This document shows, piece after piece, positions 27,795 through 37,868 of a stretch of DNA of 64,000 bases. The translations under genes were made by a program, and so were the position numbers. Source of the stretch: Chitinispirillaceae bacterium (GTDB lineage Bacteria; Fibrobacterota; Chitinivibrionia; Chitinivibrionales; Chitinispirillaceae); assembly GCA_016929595.1 (NCBI GenBank), contig JAFGIN010000049.1, positions 115,941 through 179,940 of the forward strand. The letters run 5' to 3'. Every line of letters starts with the position of its first letter. Position 1 is the first letter of the stretch. Below the pieces are notes generated by a model. The model was not told the DNA's origin and searched no databases. It saw nothing but the letters and a program-made list of their open reading frames with translations.

Positions 27795-28751
27795 TCAGAA
27801 CGATGCGCCCACCCTGAAAATCGCACCGATATCTCCGGCTGTCCTGGAACCCAGAACTGTTGGATCGGCACCAACATTAAGATTAAGGGTGAGCCCCATG
27901 ACCTTTTTCTGCAGGAGGATCATCCATGCCAGGTTGCCCTCGGTGGTCGGATCATTATTGCGATGATTCTTGATTTCGAATTCAACCTGAATATTGTCAA
28001 GTACTACTCCGGCTTTTGTCTTGAAGCCAAGCAGGAACCACATGTTGTCGGAGGCTTCGCTGAAATCGGTGATCGCATATTCACCAAAGAGGCCCAGGTC
28101 GAGGTCCTTGAGAATGGTGTAGCCGCAATTGACGACAAAACGGTTAATGCCATCTGCTTCACCGGGGGTTTGAATCTGAAAGTTACCGCCTATATTGAAC
28201 TTGAGAGCGTCGATCGGATTACCACCAAACATCAGCATAAGACAGGTATTCTCGAAATTGAGATCTTTGGGAAGGTATGCAACCTGAAACGTACTCTTGA
28301 TCGGATCGATATTGAGCTTCAGCTTAAGCCCATCAACAACGGTGTAGTTGGTATTCATGTTACCGCTTCCGGTTGCACCGACACCATGCAGGTAACGTCC
28401 GAAATATTTGTATTCCTGACCGTATGCATCATACCAGCGGCCTGCCATGATTTCGAGCATCGAAACGGGCAAATTAAAGTAAATCTGGCGAGGCTGCAGG
28501 TCGATATCTTTTACTCCACCGGCAAAATCCGGCTGAACTCGAAAATGAACCATACCGGTAAGCGGGCTGTTCGCCAGCGATCCTTTCGCCTTCAATTCCG
28601 CCCGAATCCATGAACCATCAATGTTCGCTTTTGAGGCATTCTGGCACTTTTTCGTCAGCTCAACTTCCGCTGATCCGCTGACTGCCAGATCCGCATTGAC
28701 AGATATACTCATCACACTTACCACAACTGCAATTGCCGTAACAAATCTCAT
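27795..28751 (-). CDS. Porin-like outer-membrane beta-barrel protein
   Basis: 318 residues. The start at 28751 is set by AAAGGAG 6 nt upstream; an in-frame ATG 18 codons earlier would spoil the signal peptide MRFVTAIAVVVSVMSISVNA. The mature chain alternates hydrophobic and polar residues throughout, has few charged clusters, and ends in GASF with a terminal Phe, the usual barrel-assembly signal. Possibly a Fibrobacter-type porin or an outer-membrane protein of the alginate-export/OprB style; no family motif fixes it. A strong terminator follows, and it is monocistronic or co-transcribed with the upstream ychF (75 bp apart). Confidence 0.78.
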   Translation of the reverse strand: MRFVTAIAVVVSVMSISVNADLAVSGSAEVELTKKCQNASKANIDGSWIRAELKAKGSLANSPLTGMVHFRVQPDFAGGVKDIDLQPRQIYFNLPVSMLEIMAGRWYDAYGQEYKYFGRYLHGVGATGSGNMNTNYTVVDGLKLKLNIDPIKSTFQVAYLPKDLNFENTCLMLMFGGNPIDALKFNIGGNFQIQTPGEADGINRFVVNCGYTILKDLDLGLFGEYAITDFSEASDNMWFLLGFKTKAGVVLDNIQVEFEIKNHRNNDPTTEGNLAWMILLQKKVMGLTLNLNVGADPTVLGSRTAGDIGAIFRVGASF

Positions 28752-28826
28752 GTACGCTCCTTTAAAGAAAACAGGACTCCGCATCATTCCGTTTTTGTGG
28801 TCCATATACTTTTAATAAAATGTGAA

Positions 28827-29921
28827 TTACACATTAAATTTAAAAAACATGATATCGCCATCCTGAACGACATATTCACGACCTTCAGAACGGATTTTAC
28901 CGGCTGCCCGAAGTGCCACTTCTGTTTTGTAGGTTTCAAGGTCTTCCAGCGAGTAAACATCAGCCTTGATAAACCCTTTTTCGAAATCAGTATGGATAAC
29001 CCCGGCTGCCTGGGGCGCTTTGAATCCTTTTTTAATAGTCCAGGCGCGATTCTCCGTTTTTCCTGCTGTAAAGTATGTTTCCAGGCCCAGAAGGTTATAC
29101 GCAGCCCGGGAAAGCACTGCAAGGCCCGGTTCTTCATACCCCAGTTCCGCAAGAAAAACATCCCTTTCCTCCTGAGAGAGCTGGGCAATCTCCTCTTCGA
29201 GTTTACCACAGATCTTGATACATTCAGCGTTTTCATCTGCAGCGATTTTACGGACTGTTTTAACCGCGTCGTTATCGGTTGCGACACCATCCTCATCCAC
29301 GTTGGCAACATACAAAACAGGTTTTGAAGTTATCAGGTGAAGCTCGTTAAGCAGCTTCTGCTCATCGGGGTCAGTGATCGCTTTTCGTATAGGAATTCCC
29401 TGAGAAAGAGCATCATTGGCTTTCTTAAAAACAGCAACTTTCTGAATCGCTTCCTTATCACCCGATTTGGCCGCTTTTTCAACACGCGTTACGCTTCTTT
29501 CAACTGTTCCCAGATCAGCAAGAATAAGCTCTGTATCGATAATAGAGATGTCTCTCTGTGGGTCGATAGATCCTTCGACATGCACAATGTCATCATTCTT
29601 AAAGCATCGTACAACATGAATAACTGCATTAACATCCTTAATATGACCAAGGAACTGATTGCCAAGACCTTCACCCTTTGATGCGCCTTTAACAAGTCCG
29701 GCAATGTCGACCAATTCCAGAAATGCAGGGACCACCTTATCTGTAGGAATGCAGGTGGTGATCCGTGCAAGGCGTGAATCTGGTACTGCGACAACTCCAT
29801 GGTTTGGATCTATTGTACAGAATGGGTAGTTGGCAGATTCGGCTTTTCCGCTCGATAACGCATTGAAAATAGTTGATTTACCAACATTGGGAAGGCCGAT
29901 AATTCCAGCTGCAAGACTCAT
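28827..29921 (-). CDS. ychF: Redox-regulated ATPase YchF (Obg-related)
   Basis: 364 residues, full length. The P-loop GLPNVGKS is at residues 9-16, the G3-like DIAGLVKGASKGEGLGNQFL follows, and the G4 position reads NVDE, the variant that gives YchF/OLA1 its ATP preference over GTP. The C-terminal TGS-type domain (GVIHTDFEKGFIKADV) is intact. YchF binds ribosomes and influences stress responses in studied bacteria. The start MSLAAGIIG is standard. It lies upstream of the porin-like gene on the same strand. Confidence 0.97.
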   Translation of the reverse strand: MSLAAGIIGLPNVGKSTIFNALSSGKAESANYPFCTIDPNHGVVAVPDSRLARITTCIPTDKVVPAFLELVDIAGLVKGASKGEGLGNQFLGHIKDVNAVIHVVRCFKNDDIVHVEGSIDPQRDISIIDTELILADLGTVERSVTRVEKAAKSGDKEAIQKVAVFKKANDALSQGIPIRKAITDPDEQKLLNELHLITSKPVLYVANVDEDGVATDNDAVKTVRKIAADENAECIKICGKLEEEIAQLSQEERDVFLAELGYEEPGLAVLSRAAYNLLGLETYFTAGKTENRAWTIKKGFKAPQAAGVIHTDFEKGFIKADVYSLEDLETYKTEVALRAAGKIRSEGREYVVQDGDIMFFKFNV

Positions 29922-30353
29922 AGGCTCATCAATTCCTGAAAATAGTAAGGGGTATTATAAGTAGTAAATAAAACTGTTTCCCGGAAAATCGCCGGTATAC
30001 AAAAAATTTTATTCAAGCCTTTAAATATAACTTTTTAAAGTGCTCAATGGTTTTAATTTTTTTGTTTTACTCAGCAGGTATCAGGAATGCTCCTAAAACG
30101 TTGCTGTTAATCCAAAAACTGCAAACCCGTGATAAGGGGGCGAAGTGCGAAACCCGAGCATATTTCAACAGCGAGCGGAGTTGCAAATAGATTGGTTCGG
30201 AGTAGTTGCAACAAAACTAACAGAAACCTGACAAATAGATGTAAAACTATAGTAGATTTATTAGTGAGGGTCGTTTTAATGTAACAGCTGAAATGTCTGC
30301 AGCAATAAAGACTGTGGCAGCTGATTAATCAAAAATAAAGGAGATATGGAAAC
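29922..30353. other. Divergent intergenic region, no identified element
   Basis: 432 bp between ychF and a plus-strand gene. A GC-richer patch at 30125-30190 (around GATAAGGGGGCGAAGTGCG) stands out from the AT-rich surroundings and could be an RNA element or degraded coding sequence, but it matches no riboswitch consensus I know. GTTGCAA occurs twice within 35 bp near 30184 and 30214. AAAGGAG (30336-30342) is the ribosome site of the next gene. Confidence 0.3.
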
Positions 30354-31676
30354 ATGCGATTTTTACAGCTTGAGTTTTTCCTGATCTGCCTGACCTGTTC
30401 TTCAATTGCTCAGGTCTCCATTACCGGTATTGTAAAAAATATGGCTGGAAAGGAGATTTCAGGAGCGGATATCACACTCGTTAATAAAGCATCGCTTTTG
30501 GCAAAAAGCCGCACTGATGGCACCTTTGCTCTGACTGAAACCGCTGTTCAGTTTAAAAAAAAAGCAGCAAAGAAAAAGATGTTCAGGGTATTGAAAAATC
30601 GTATTGAATTTTCATCAGATCTTACAGAAAAGAGAATTGCGATAGGGTTCCATACTCTCAATGGTAAAAGAGTCTTTCTCAAACATTTTGATATGTTGCA
30701 ACAACACGAATGCAGTATAGATATATCCTCTTTGACATCTGGTGTTTACATTGTTACAGTTCTTGCAGATGGAATAGAGTATTCTTTCAGATATTCTAAT
30801 GTTACTACCAACAACTTAACAGAAACTTTTGTCACTAAACAAACACAAAGAAAAACCACCCTATTAAAAATAATGGCAGTAGTGGATACTTTGGTAGTTA
30901 CAAAATCGGGGTATGAGTCAAAGAAGACACCGTTAGGCAGCTATTCTCAAAAAAACGTTGAAGTTGTCCTTGACACATCGGATGCTGGATATAAGGACAG
31001 TGTCAGGAAAGGCCTTACAGTGTATTTTATCAGGCATGCAGAAACTGTTGCGAACGCATCAGGAGAGCAGGGTGGCAGTGGACCGATTGAGAATCATGAT
31101 ACATTAACAGCATCAGGTGAAAAACAGGTACAGGAGTTAAAAGACTATCTGATAAAAGAAAATATTAAGCCGGATCTCATTATTGTAAGTCCAGCCTTGA
31201 GAGCACAGAAAACCATTGAACCCTTTCTTACTGCTACTAAATCGACTGCGCAGATCTGGGTAGAACTGAATGAGTGCTGTGGACAGGAGCCAACAGGCGA
31301 TCCACTTCCCACAGAGAGACCAGATGCGAAATGGAAATTAAAAATTAATAAATACACAGAAAACTTTTCCTTTCGAACCAGTGATGACATCTATTTCTGG
31401 TATCCTCAATCGTATGAAGAGGGATTGTTCATGGTAATGACAGCGCGTGACAGGTTGCTTCAGCTATTCTCTCAGAGTGGCAAGACGGTCATTGCCGTTG
31501 GACATGCGGTCAACGGTGGAATTTTTCTTGGACTGCTCAGGGGGTATGATATGATCACTACAGAACCATCGAGACCTGTTTACCTTATGAATACCGGTAT
31601 TCATAAGCTTACACAGGATACTGTTGACGGTACGTTTACGCTTAAGCAGAATATAAATAATCCGCTGACCAGGTGA
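30354..31676 (+). CDS. Secreted histidine-phosphatase protein with N-terminal sorting-like module
   Basis: 440 residues. A signal peptide (1-19) leads into a carboxypeptidase-regulatory-like beta domain (SITGIVKNMAGKEISGADI, ~21-60), then a region with IAIGFHTLNGKRV...SGVYIVTVLADG (~90-150) like a type-9 sorting domain placed at the N-terminus, then a second short beta segment (YESKKTPLG). The rest (~222-440) is a histidine phosphatase: R227-H228-A-E, SPALRAQKT and the second catalytic His in GHAVNGG (H384). It should hydrolyse phosphate esters outside the cytoplasm; substrate unknown. The first ~210 residues share their plan with the GH45 protein at 56778. AAAGGAG lies 12 nt before the ATG. 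Confidence 0.85.
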   Translation: MRFLQLEFFLICLTCSSIAQVSITGIVKNMAGKEISGADITLVNKASLLAKSRTDGTFALTETAVQFKKKAAKKKMFRVLKNRIEFSSDLTEKRIAIGFHTLNGKRVFLKHFDMLQQHECSIDISSLTSGVYIVTVLADGIEYSFRYSNVTTNNLTETFVTKQTQRKTTLLKIMAVVDTLVVTKSGYESKKTPLGSYSQKNVEVVLDTSDAGYKDSVRKGLTVYFIRHAETVANASGEQGGSGPIENHDTLTASGEKQVQELKDYLIKENIKPDLIIVSPALRAQKTIEPFLTATKSTAQIWVELNECCGQEPTGDPLPTERPDAKWKLKINKYTENFSFRTSDDIYFWYPQSYEEGLFMVMTARDRLLQLFSQSGKTVIAVGHAVNGGIFLGLLRGYDMITTEPSRPVYLMNTGIHKLTQDTVDGTFTLKQNINNPLTR

Positions 31677-31693
31677 AGAAATTACAGGTACAA

Positions 31694-32356
31694 ATGGTTG
31701 CCATGTCCCTATACAAAAATAAATACCGCATAGAATCAGCTCGTTTACCGGGATGGGATTATTCCAGTCCGGGGTTTTATTTTGTAACGATTTGTACCCA
31801 TAACAGGGAGCATATATTTGATAAAATAGAAAACGGGGCAATGATTCTGAACAATTACGGAACGATTGTCGATGATGAATGGAAACGGACATTTGAAATA
31901 CGGCCATCATTGGAACCGGATGAATACGTGGTAATGCCAAACCATTTTCATTGCATCGTACATATAATGGGTCGGGGAAATAACGTCCATGGACGTTGTA
32001 TTGACGTTGATACCGATTATAACGGTAATACCACCAACGTTCGTGACGGTGGTGCCGCCCACCCCGTGGAAATGAATATAATCCCCCGGGATACCCAACC
32101 ACAATTGCGTAAAAACCAACAACCCCAAAACGCCAAATCGCAATCAACTAGTTGGAAATCCGGGGTTTTAGGTGCAATTATCGGGCAATTCATAATAAAG
32201 GTGACAAAAGGGATACGGAATAATGGATATCCAGGTTTCGGCTGGCAATTTCGTTTTCATGACCATATCATCAGAAATGATCTGGAATTGCACAGCATAC
32301 GTGAATATATCAGAAATAATCAATCAAATTGGCAAAAAGACAAATTTAACGGGTGA
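31694..32356 (+). CDS. REP-associated tyrosine transposase (RAYT, TnpA_REP)
   Basis: 220 residues from ATG 31694 (ATG 31703 is also possible, and a GTG at 31673 overlaps the previous stop). Family hallmarks: GWDYSSPGFYFVTICT, the HUH motif MPNHFHC (H84, H86), and FHDHIIRN...IREYIRNNQSNW with the likely catalytic Tyr205. Such single-copy Y1 enzymes mobilise short palindromes scattered in the genome and do not move themselves. The central linker (~95-150) is Asn/Gly/Asp-rich and its DNA holds a 16-bp palindrome. It lies directly downstream of the histidine-phosphatase gene. The HUH residues and Tyr are intact, so it could be active. Confidence 0.9.
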   Translation: MVAMSLYKNKYRIESARLPGWDYSSPGFYFVTICTHNREHIFDKIENGAMILNNYGTIVDDEWKRTFEIRPSLEPDEYVVMPNHFHCIVHIMGRGNNVHGRCIDVDTDYNGNTTNVRDGGAAHPVEMNIIPRDTQPQLRKNQQPQNAKSQSTSWKSGVLGAIIGQFIIKVTKGIRNNGYPGFGWQFRFHDHIIRNDLELHSIREYIRNNQSNWQKDKFNG

Positions 32357-32684
32357 TATACGAATTGTGTAAATGAAAAAACGCCGAATTATGAAGGTGA
32401 GATCTGGATGGTGTAATTACAATCCGATCGTGGCTTATTTATTGCGATAGTCAAACAATTTTTGTATGTGTCATTGAGGCAGATTTTTATACCCTACCTA
32501 CTGCTGAATTTGACATTCAGAAATGTTCCTGCCGGCATCTTTTGAGCAAATTCTATATGAAAAGGTTGAGCTGGCTGGTTTGAAACCTCTTACGATAAGA
32601 TTATGTACATTCGCATATATGTGTATTGTGTTCAAGGAGAATTGACCTTACTGTTTAAGGTTAATAATCTGATTCAGCAATATC
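32357..32684. other. Gene-free stretch between convergent genes
   Basis: 328 bp after the RAYT gene. ACCTTA-ctgtt-TAAGGT (32645-32661) is a 6-bp hairpin near the 3' end of the large minus-strand gene but has no T-run on either side. Nothing else was recognised. No obvious REP repeat borders the transposase here. Confidence 0.3.
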
Positions 32685-35600
32685 CTAATATGGAAAGTTA
32701 TGTACCAGGCTTTTTACCATACTTCCTCTTGCGTCTCTTGCAATAACCTGGTAATGATAAATATGTTTTGGATTATTTGCGTTCAACTTAAACTTGTATT
32801 TTAATTGATATCCATCAAGAGTAGCATCTCTGAACAAATTGCTCGTTCCGAATGTAAAAGTTGTAAGTGAATCGTCATCTGTCGGGGCCGCTCCGTCCTT
32901 GATGAGTATTTTGTATTGAGTATTTATACCGTCTTTAAAATCTCTTCCATTCCAGAAGATCTCAATTGAATCTTCGACTATTGCTGCATATACTTCTGGG
33001 ACTTCAGGCGGCCCATCCGGGAATACAACAAACGTATAAGGAAGCGACCGTACTGAATCATTATCCTTGCAGGTCACTGTCACCCAGTTTGTATCATTTA
33101 TAGTTAAACCATCCCGTTGGAGCAAGGGATCGTCTGTAGTATTAGACAGTAACCCCGGTTTTTTCCAGGTCCAGTAGTATTTCAAAATTGTATCATTATC
33201 TATGCCTTCAACCGCCATGGTGGTCATCCCGCCTGTCCATCTGAAAAACATTGTATCTGGTCTCCCGGAACTTCCGGAAACCCACTGGATAGAATCTTCT
33301 GGTGAATTTTGACGTTGCGTAACGATTGGACGTCCAAGTTTAACATTTAATGTACAGGTTTTTACCATCGTTAAACTATCCTTGTCCAGGACTTTTACTG
33401 AAACTTGACGAATGCCTGTCCAGCTGGTGTCATCAAAATGTATTCCCGGAAAAGATCCGCTTGTGTTCTTGATCCAGTGTTCATTGGTGTCAAAATTTAT
33501 GAAAAATGAATCCAGAGCTGTATCATTAATATCGTGTGCTATAAGAGTAAAATTCGTTGTGTCTTTTATATACACTTCTGAAGGTGATATGGAATCGATT
33601 ACCGGACGTCCGGGAAGGACAGTAATAGGAAATAATGAGTCTTTTGGTAAGTCGGTAGCATCCGTAACCTTGATTTTTATATCTGTCAAAGTGGTGTCGT
33701 TACGTTCAAACCGGTAGAATTTCTGAGCCTGATTGCCACTAAGTTCCATATCTTCGAAGATACCGTCATTCTTCCACGAAACCTTTATTGATTTAACACT
33801 ATTATTGACGTCTGCGGCTGTAACTTTTAACAGTATGGAATCGTTTACATATAATACCGGATCTGACTCAATAGTAATGGAACTGATTTCAGGTACTCCG
33901 GGATCAATGTATAGAGAGCATGCTTTCCATTGAGAAAAAAGTCCGTCGTCATCCTGAACCCGCATCTTTATAACAACGGTACCGGTGTCGGTTCTACCGG
34001 ATGGATACTGGACCCTTTGGGTACTATTTTTAAGCGTGTCCTCATTTGTGAATGTATGGAGTGCAGCAGTATCTCCATTCCAGCTTATCTGAAGCTTCTT
34101 AATGGTACCGTTTGTATCTGCCATTGAAATGGTGAACGAAGGAGTTGAACCTGCAAAGAATGTAGGTGTATCAACCGATATGGATCTGACAACCGGTAAA
34201 CCGGCTCTGACGGTAATGGAGTCTTTTTTGAATATAGAAAAAAGAGAGTCGTTATCCATCACTCTTACGTATATAATCTGTTTGCCGCTGTTTGTAAAAG
34301 TGTCATTAAAAAAACTGTTTATTGTGATTTCCGGTTCTGATAATGTGTCATTAAAATAGTACTGATATTCAATGACTTTGCCGTTGTAGTCAATGCCCGA
34401 GATTTGAAGTTGAATGTTATCATTGATAAATATGTTGTTTCTGTTTTTTATTGTCAGGTTTTTTATGACAGGACGCCCTTCATCAATGATCAATGGGGCT
34501 GAAAGTAAAAATGTATCTGAAACGTGACCGGAGTCGTCTTGTGCAAGGAGCGCAATCCGGTACGCTCCCGCTGATAAAAATTGTAAACTGAATGTGTCCT
34601 GTCGGCCTGTGTTTGTGGTTTTGAAAAGTGAGTCGTTACAGAAAATCTTCAATGTGAGTATACTATCGTCGGGGTCGGTTATTGAACAGTTAAAAAACAC
34701 CTGCTTTCCTGTATAGATCGTAGAAGTGTCTTTTTGAATGCAATTGTTAATCCTGGGTATTTCGGAGTATACATGTATGAACTTTTTTACACTTATAGAA
34801 ATATTACCACTTCTGTCTTTACAGGCTATTGTAATTGTATCCAGAGTTGGTTCCGGATACCCCGGAAGTTCTATGAGGATTTCATTGTGAACTCCCGGTG
34901 CAATCGAACAGTCCCAGACATTGTCGTTATTTGTATCAAGTAAAATGCTGTCAATTGGAATTGCTGTTTTTCCTGCATAGGCAGTATCACCGGTAATAGT
35001 AACAAGTCTGTTTATTGGAGCGATAACTTTATCTGATATCAATCTTATATACGGAAGATCAGAAGATGTTGTTACTTCAGCGGTGTCGTAGTTTGAGACC
35101 GATCCATCAGAATCGACACACCACATGATAAGCGTGAATGTACCGGTTGTGTTGAATCTTATTCCGGCAGCTGTATCATAGATGGAGGGAACTGTACTCA
35201 ACTGGGGAATTTTGTAGTAAACTTCAGTAATAGGGCTGGATTCCGGATCAGTAATTTTTGAAGTATATTCCGGAAAAAACGGGATGTTAACTGTTTTTTC
35301 GAATGATGTACCAGTAAAACTGAATATCGGGGTGAACCACATTGTTTTAAGAATAAGCTGCGCAGGGGCAGCTTCAACATTGTCACAGATACCTCTAACT
35401 TCGATCCTGAAAGGTGGCAGTATCTCTTTGAAATTAAAAAGTGCAAGAGAGTCTCTTAAAGGATCTTTTATGGCTATGTAATTAGAAGCAGCTCCTGATG
35501 GGATCGTCCATCTGTACGAAATGTCGCTGTTTGCGATGATTGTATCGTTATTCAATAAACCGGTGTAAAGAGTGTCCTGTTTATTAACTTTTATAAAAAG

Positions 35601-36887
35601 TGTGTCATTGCCGGTATTTTTGAAAACAGTCTGGTAGTTATATTCTTTTGTAATGATTATACATGATTTCGGATTTCCAAATGTGTTAACAGCGCTTTCC
35701 GGTTGTACTTTCAGAATGAACGTATCGATTGAGTTCAATGGTGCTATTATAAAGTGATCGTCTGTTGTAAATGCGTTCGCAATGTCTGAATCATTTTTTG
35801 TCAAACTCCAGTGAAATTTTGAGCTGTTAACAAAAGAGTCGATTTTAACGATATACATACTATTAAATGGTATTTCCAGAGTGTCTGGGATAAAAACTGC
35901 AGGTGTTACCTCAGTCACAGTAACTTTTCTTATGAAACTGTTCTGATATCCGTCTGCATCAGTAATTTGTATTCTAAGTTCCTCCTCCGTACCATGGTTT
36001 CTCATTCCAGGAAGAATTAAAGTGCAATTACTGTCATAGGGATTTACATGTATCGAGTCAATCAGCATACCATTTTTGTCTTTCACGATCAACTGATACG
36101 GGTTTAAGTCTGGATCGTTAATTTTAAGATGTACCTTAAATGGTTCAGCCTGATATAGTTTCTGTTGCAGGGCATCGTCTGAAGGAAAATCAATATTTAC
36201 ACTCCTGATTGAAGGAGCCCAGCCTTTAAAAGTGATTCTTTTTTTACCAAGAGGATATCGCTTTATACTATCGTAAACAAGATCTGCCGCAATTTCTAAG
36301 ATAGTGTCCTGAACCGTTTCGTTCCACTGAAACGTAAAGAAAGAATCTGCGTTTGTTTTGCCCGTAAAGGATCCAGCTGACCAATGTATTTGTTTTTCTG
36401 GAATACCATCATTAACAGATCGGTCATTTTTAATAAGCAATGAACAGAGTTCATTTTTTGCAAAAGTATCTCGTCCGGCAACGCTGTAAGGATTGACAAC
36501 TTTTACAGTGAACTGTTTTGGATCATTGTTTCCGTTGTAGCGAATGCCATTCACGTGGATAAGCGTAGTGCATGCATTATAAAAGAAAATTTGGAATGTG
36601 TTATTACCGTCTTGCGTAATGTGGGCAACATCTTCTTTTTCGGCAATGCATGAAAAATCATAATATCTGTGATAGCCGGCAGAATCATCCAGGTTTAATG
36701 TGTATGTTTGAAAAACAGAGAAAACAGAAGATGTGTCAATACCATTTATCGTAAAGGAATATTCCAGATTGGATTTTGGATCGTAGATACTGTCATATTG
36801 AGCGCAGAAGAATATTTGAAGTAACAACAGCGACGAAAAGCAGAGATGCGTTCTTTTTTGTTTTGCAGATATAATATTGTGTGTCAT
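32685..36887 (-). CDS. Giant exported protein with tandem Ig/PKD-like repeats
   Basis: 1400 residues from ATG 36887 (GTG at 36899 is in frame; AAAAAGG precedes both). The N-terminal hydrophobic stretch ends ...LQIFFCAQYDS, a possible but non-canonical lipobox. The C-terminal half has beta-sandwich repeats of about 90 residues whose linkers read EGRPVI, AGLPVV, PGVPEI, PGRPVI, LGRPIV. Each has a VRVMDNDSLFS-like strand, as in PKD/Ig-like domains. The final ~90 residues resemble a fibronectin-III-like fold. Likely a surface or periplasmic scaffold. It is followed on the same strand upstream by a secreted beta-helix-like protein, 43 bp away. No enzymatic motif seen. Confidence 0.82.
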   Translation of the reverse strand: MTHNIISAKQKRTHLCFSSLLLLQIFFCAQYDSIYDPKSNLEYSFTINGIDTSSVFSVFQTYTLNLDDSAGYHRYYDFSCIAEKEDVAHITQDGNNTFQIFFYNACTTLIHVNGIRYNGNNDPKQFTVKVVNPYSVAGRDTFAKNELCSLLIKNDRSVNDGIPEKQIHWSAGSFTGKTNADSFFTFQWNETVQDTILEIAADLVYDSIKRYPLGKKRITFKGWAPSIRSVNIDFPSDDALQQKLYQAEPFKVHLKINDPDLNPYQLIVKDKNGMLIDSIHVNPYDSNCTLILPGMRNHGTEEELRIQITDADGYQNSFIRKVTVTEVTPAVFIPDTLEIPFNSMYIVKIDSFVNSSKFHWSLTKNDSDIANAFTTDDHFIIAPLNSIDTFILKVQPESAVNTFGNPKSCIIITKEYNYQTVFKNTGNDTLFIKVNKQDTLYTGLLNNDTIIANSDISYRWTIPSGAASNYIAIKDPLRDSLALFNFKEILPPFRIEVRGICDNVEAAPAQLILKTMWFTPIFSFTGTSFEKTVNIPFFPEYTSKITDPESSPITEVYYKIPQLSTVPSIYDTAAGIRFNTTGTFTLIMWCVDSDGSVSNYDTAEVTTSSDLPYIRLISDKVIAPINRLVTITGDTAYAGKTAIPIDSILLDTNNDNVWDCSIAPGVHNEILIELPGYPEPTLDTITIACKDRSGNISISVKKFIHVYSEIPRINNCIQKDTSTIYTGKQVFFNCSITDPDDSILTLKIFCNDSLFKTTNTGRQDTFSLQFLSAGAYRIALLAQDDSGHVSDTFLLSAPLIIDEGRPVIKNLTIKNRNNIFINDNIQLQISGIDYNGKVIEYQYYFNDTLSEPEITINSFFNDTFTNSGKQIIYVRVMDNDSLFSIFKKDSITVRAGLPVVRSISVDTPTFFAGSTPSFTISMADTNGTIKKLQISWNGDTAALHTFTNEDTLKNSTQRVQYPSGRTDTGTVVIKMRVQDDDGLFSQWKACSLYIDPGVPEISSITIESDPVLYVNDSILLKVTAADVNNSVKSIKVSWKNDGIFEDMELSGNQAQKFYRFERNDTTLTDIKIKVTDATDLPKDSLFPITVLPGRPVIDSISPSEVYIKDTTNFTLIAHDINDTALDSFFINFDTNEHWIKNTSGSFPGIHFDDTSWTGIRQVSVKVLDKDSLTMVKTCTLNVKLGRPIVTQRQNSPEDSIQWVSGSSGRPDTMFFRWTGGMTTMAVEGIDNDTILKYYWTWKKPGLLSNTTDDPLLQRDGLTINDTNWVTVTCKDNDSVRSLPYTFVVFPDGPPEVPEVYAAIVEDSIEIFWNGRDFKDGINTQYKILIKDGAAPTDDDSLTTFTFGTSNLFRDATLDGYQLKYKFKLNANNPKHIYHYQVIARDARGSMVKSLVHNFPY

Positions 36888-36929
36888 GAAGGGAAACACC
36901 TTTTTAGGAAAATTCGTTGAGACTGAATT

Positions 36930-37868
36930 TTAAAAAGCGAAGGAAATTGTCAGACCTATTACTGATAAACCTGCCAGTCCGGCTCCGCCGATTCGCATAC
37001 CCTCACCAACTTTTGATAGTTTTCTATATTTTGTAACCATCTTAACAGGATCTACAGGGGGATTTTTTTCAACATCATTATAATCTTTGTAATATTTTGT
37101 ATGAATAAAATGGCCACTCACTCCTATAAGACATCCTGCTGCTATTCCGGTCCACATTGCAGTGCGGAATTTGCGTATGTTTTTCGATTTTTGTGGCATT
37201 TCAGTTGACAGGTCTAAGGTTTTATTGGCGGAAAATAAATTGGCAGCTACAGGCCGCGTTCCGGTAAGGTTCCCGTTTGCCTGAAAAAAAAAGTTTTTGT
37301 ATGGAGTTACCTGAATTTGTTTCTGAGCAATTTTGAGGTTGCTATATCTGTTTTCATAAAACTGCACAGAGTCAATAATGATATCGCCAGTAGGTCCCTC
37401 ATGGGCAATACCATATTTGGAGTTGGATATATGCGTATACTGGAATTCAAGACGGCCGGAATCTTTAACAATGACACCATCCCATTTAGTATCAACCATG
37501 GAATCTAAAGGTGTGCGGTAATCAGAGTTTTCAAGTTTGCAAAATAGTACCGGATTGGATTCTTTACCCTTTGCGATGATAGAACCTTTAACGATCAGGC
37601 GGGTATCCTTTTTGAAAAGTAGTGTGCTGCCGGGGTAGAGGGTCATCACTTTTCCACGAGGGATGGTAATGTCATGAGGAATGAGATAAGTCATGCGATA
37701 GTAGTCACCATCCTGTTCACGGTCGATAAGCGGGACTATTTCCATAGAACGAAAATGCTCCGCCTCTTCTTCAGTGAAATCATCCGTTTGCGCATTGGCC
37801 ATTGAACAGAAGACCATTACCAGCAATATAACAGCAAGGGAACTTGAACCATTACGTTGGGTAGTCAT
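36930..37868 (-). CDS. Exported beta-helix-like membrane protein
   Basis: 312 residues from ATG 37868 (ATG 37901 is also in frame; neither has a strong SD). The signal peptide ends near SMANAQTDD. The region ~45-160 (IPRGKVMTLYPGSTLLFKKDTRLIV and following, GDIIIDSVQFYEN) has the ladder pattern of a right-handed beta-helix, as in proteins with pectate-lyase-like folds but without catalytic motifs. Two hydrophobic segments lie near the C-terminus (AMWTGIAAGCLIGVSG and IGGAGLAGLSVIGLTISFAF), so it may be anchored. It probably forms a transcription unit with the 1400-residue repeat protein downstream (gap 42 bp). Confidence 0.75.
   Translation of the reverse strand: MTTQRNGSSSLAVILLVMVFCSMANAQTDDFTEEEAEHFRSMEIVPLIDREQDGDYYRMTYLIPHDITIPRGKVMTLYPGSTLLFKKDTRLIVKGSIIAKGKESNPVLFCKLENSDYRTPLDSMVDTKWDGVIVKDSGRLEFQYTHISNSKYGIAHEGPTGDIIIDSVQFYENRYSNLKIAQKQIQVTPYKNFFFQANGNLTGTRPVAANLFSANKTLDLSTEMPQKSKNIRKFRTAMWTGIAAGCLIGVSGHFIHTKYYKDYNDVEKNPPVDPVKMVTKYRKLSKVGEGMRIGGAGLAGLSVIGLTISFAF

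Noticed and set aside
30125..30190. Riboswitch candidate in the GC-richer patch upstream of the phosphatase gene
   Set aside because: No match to any riboswitch core I can recall and no terminator or SD-sequestering stem; kept only as a compositional note.
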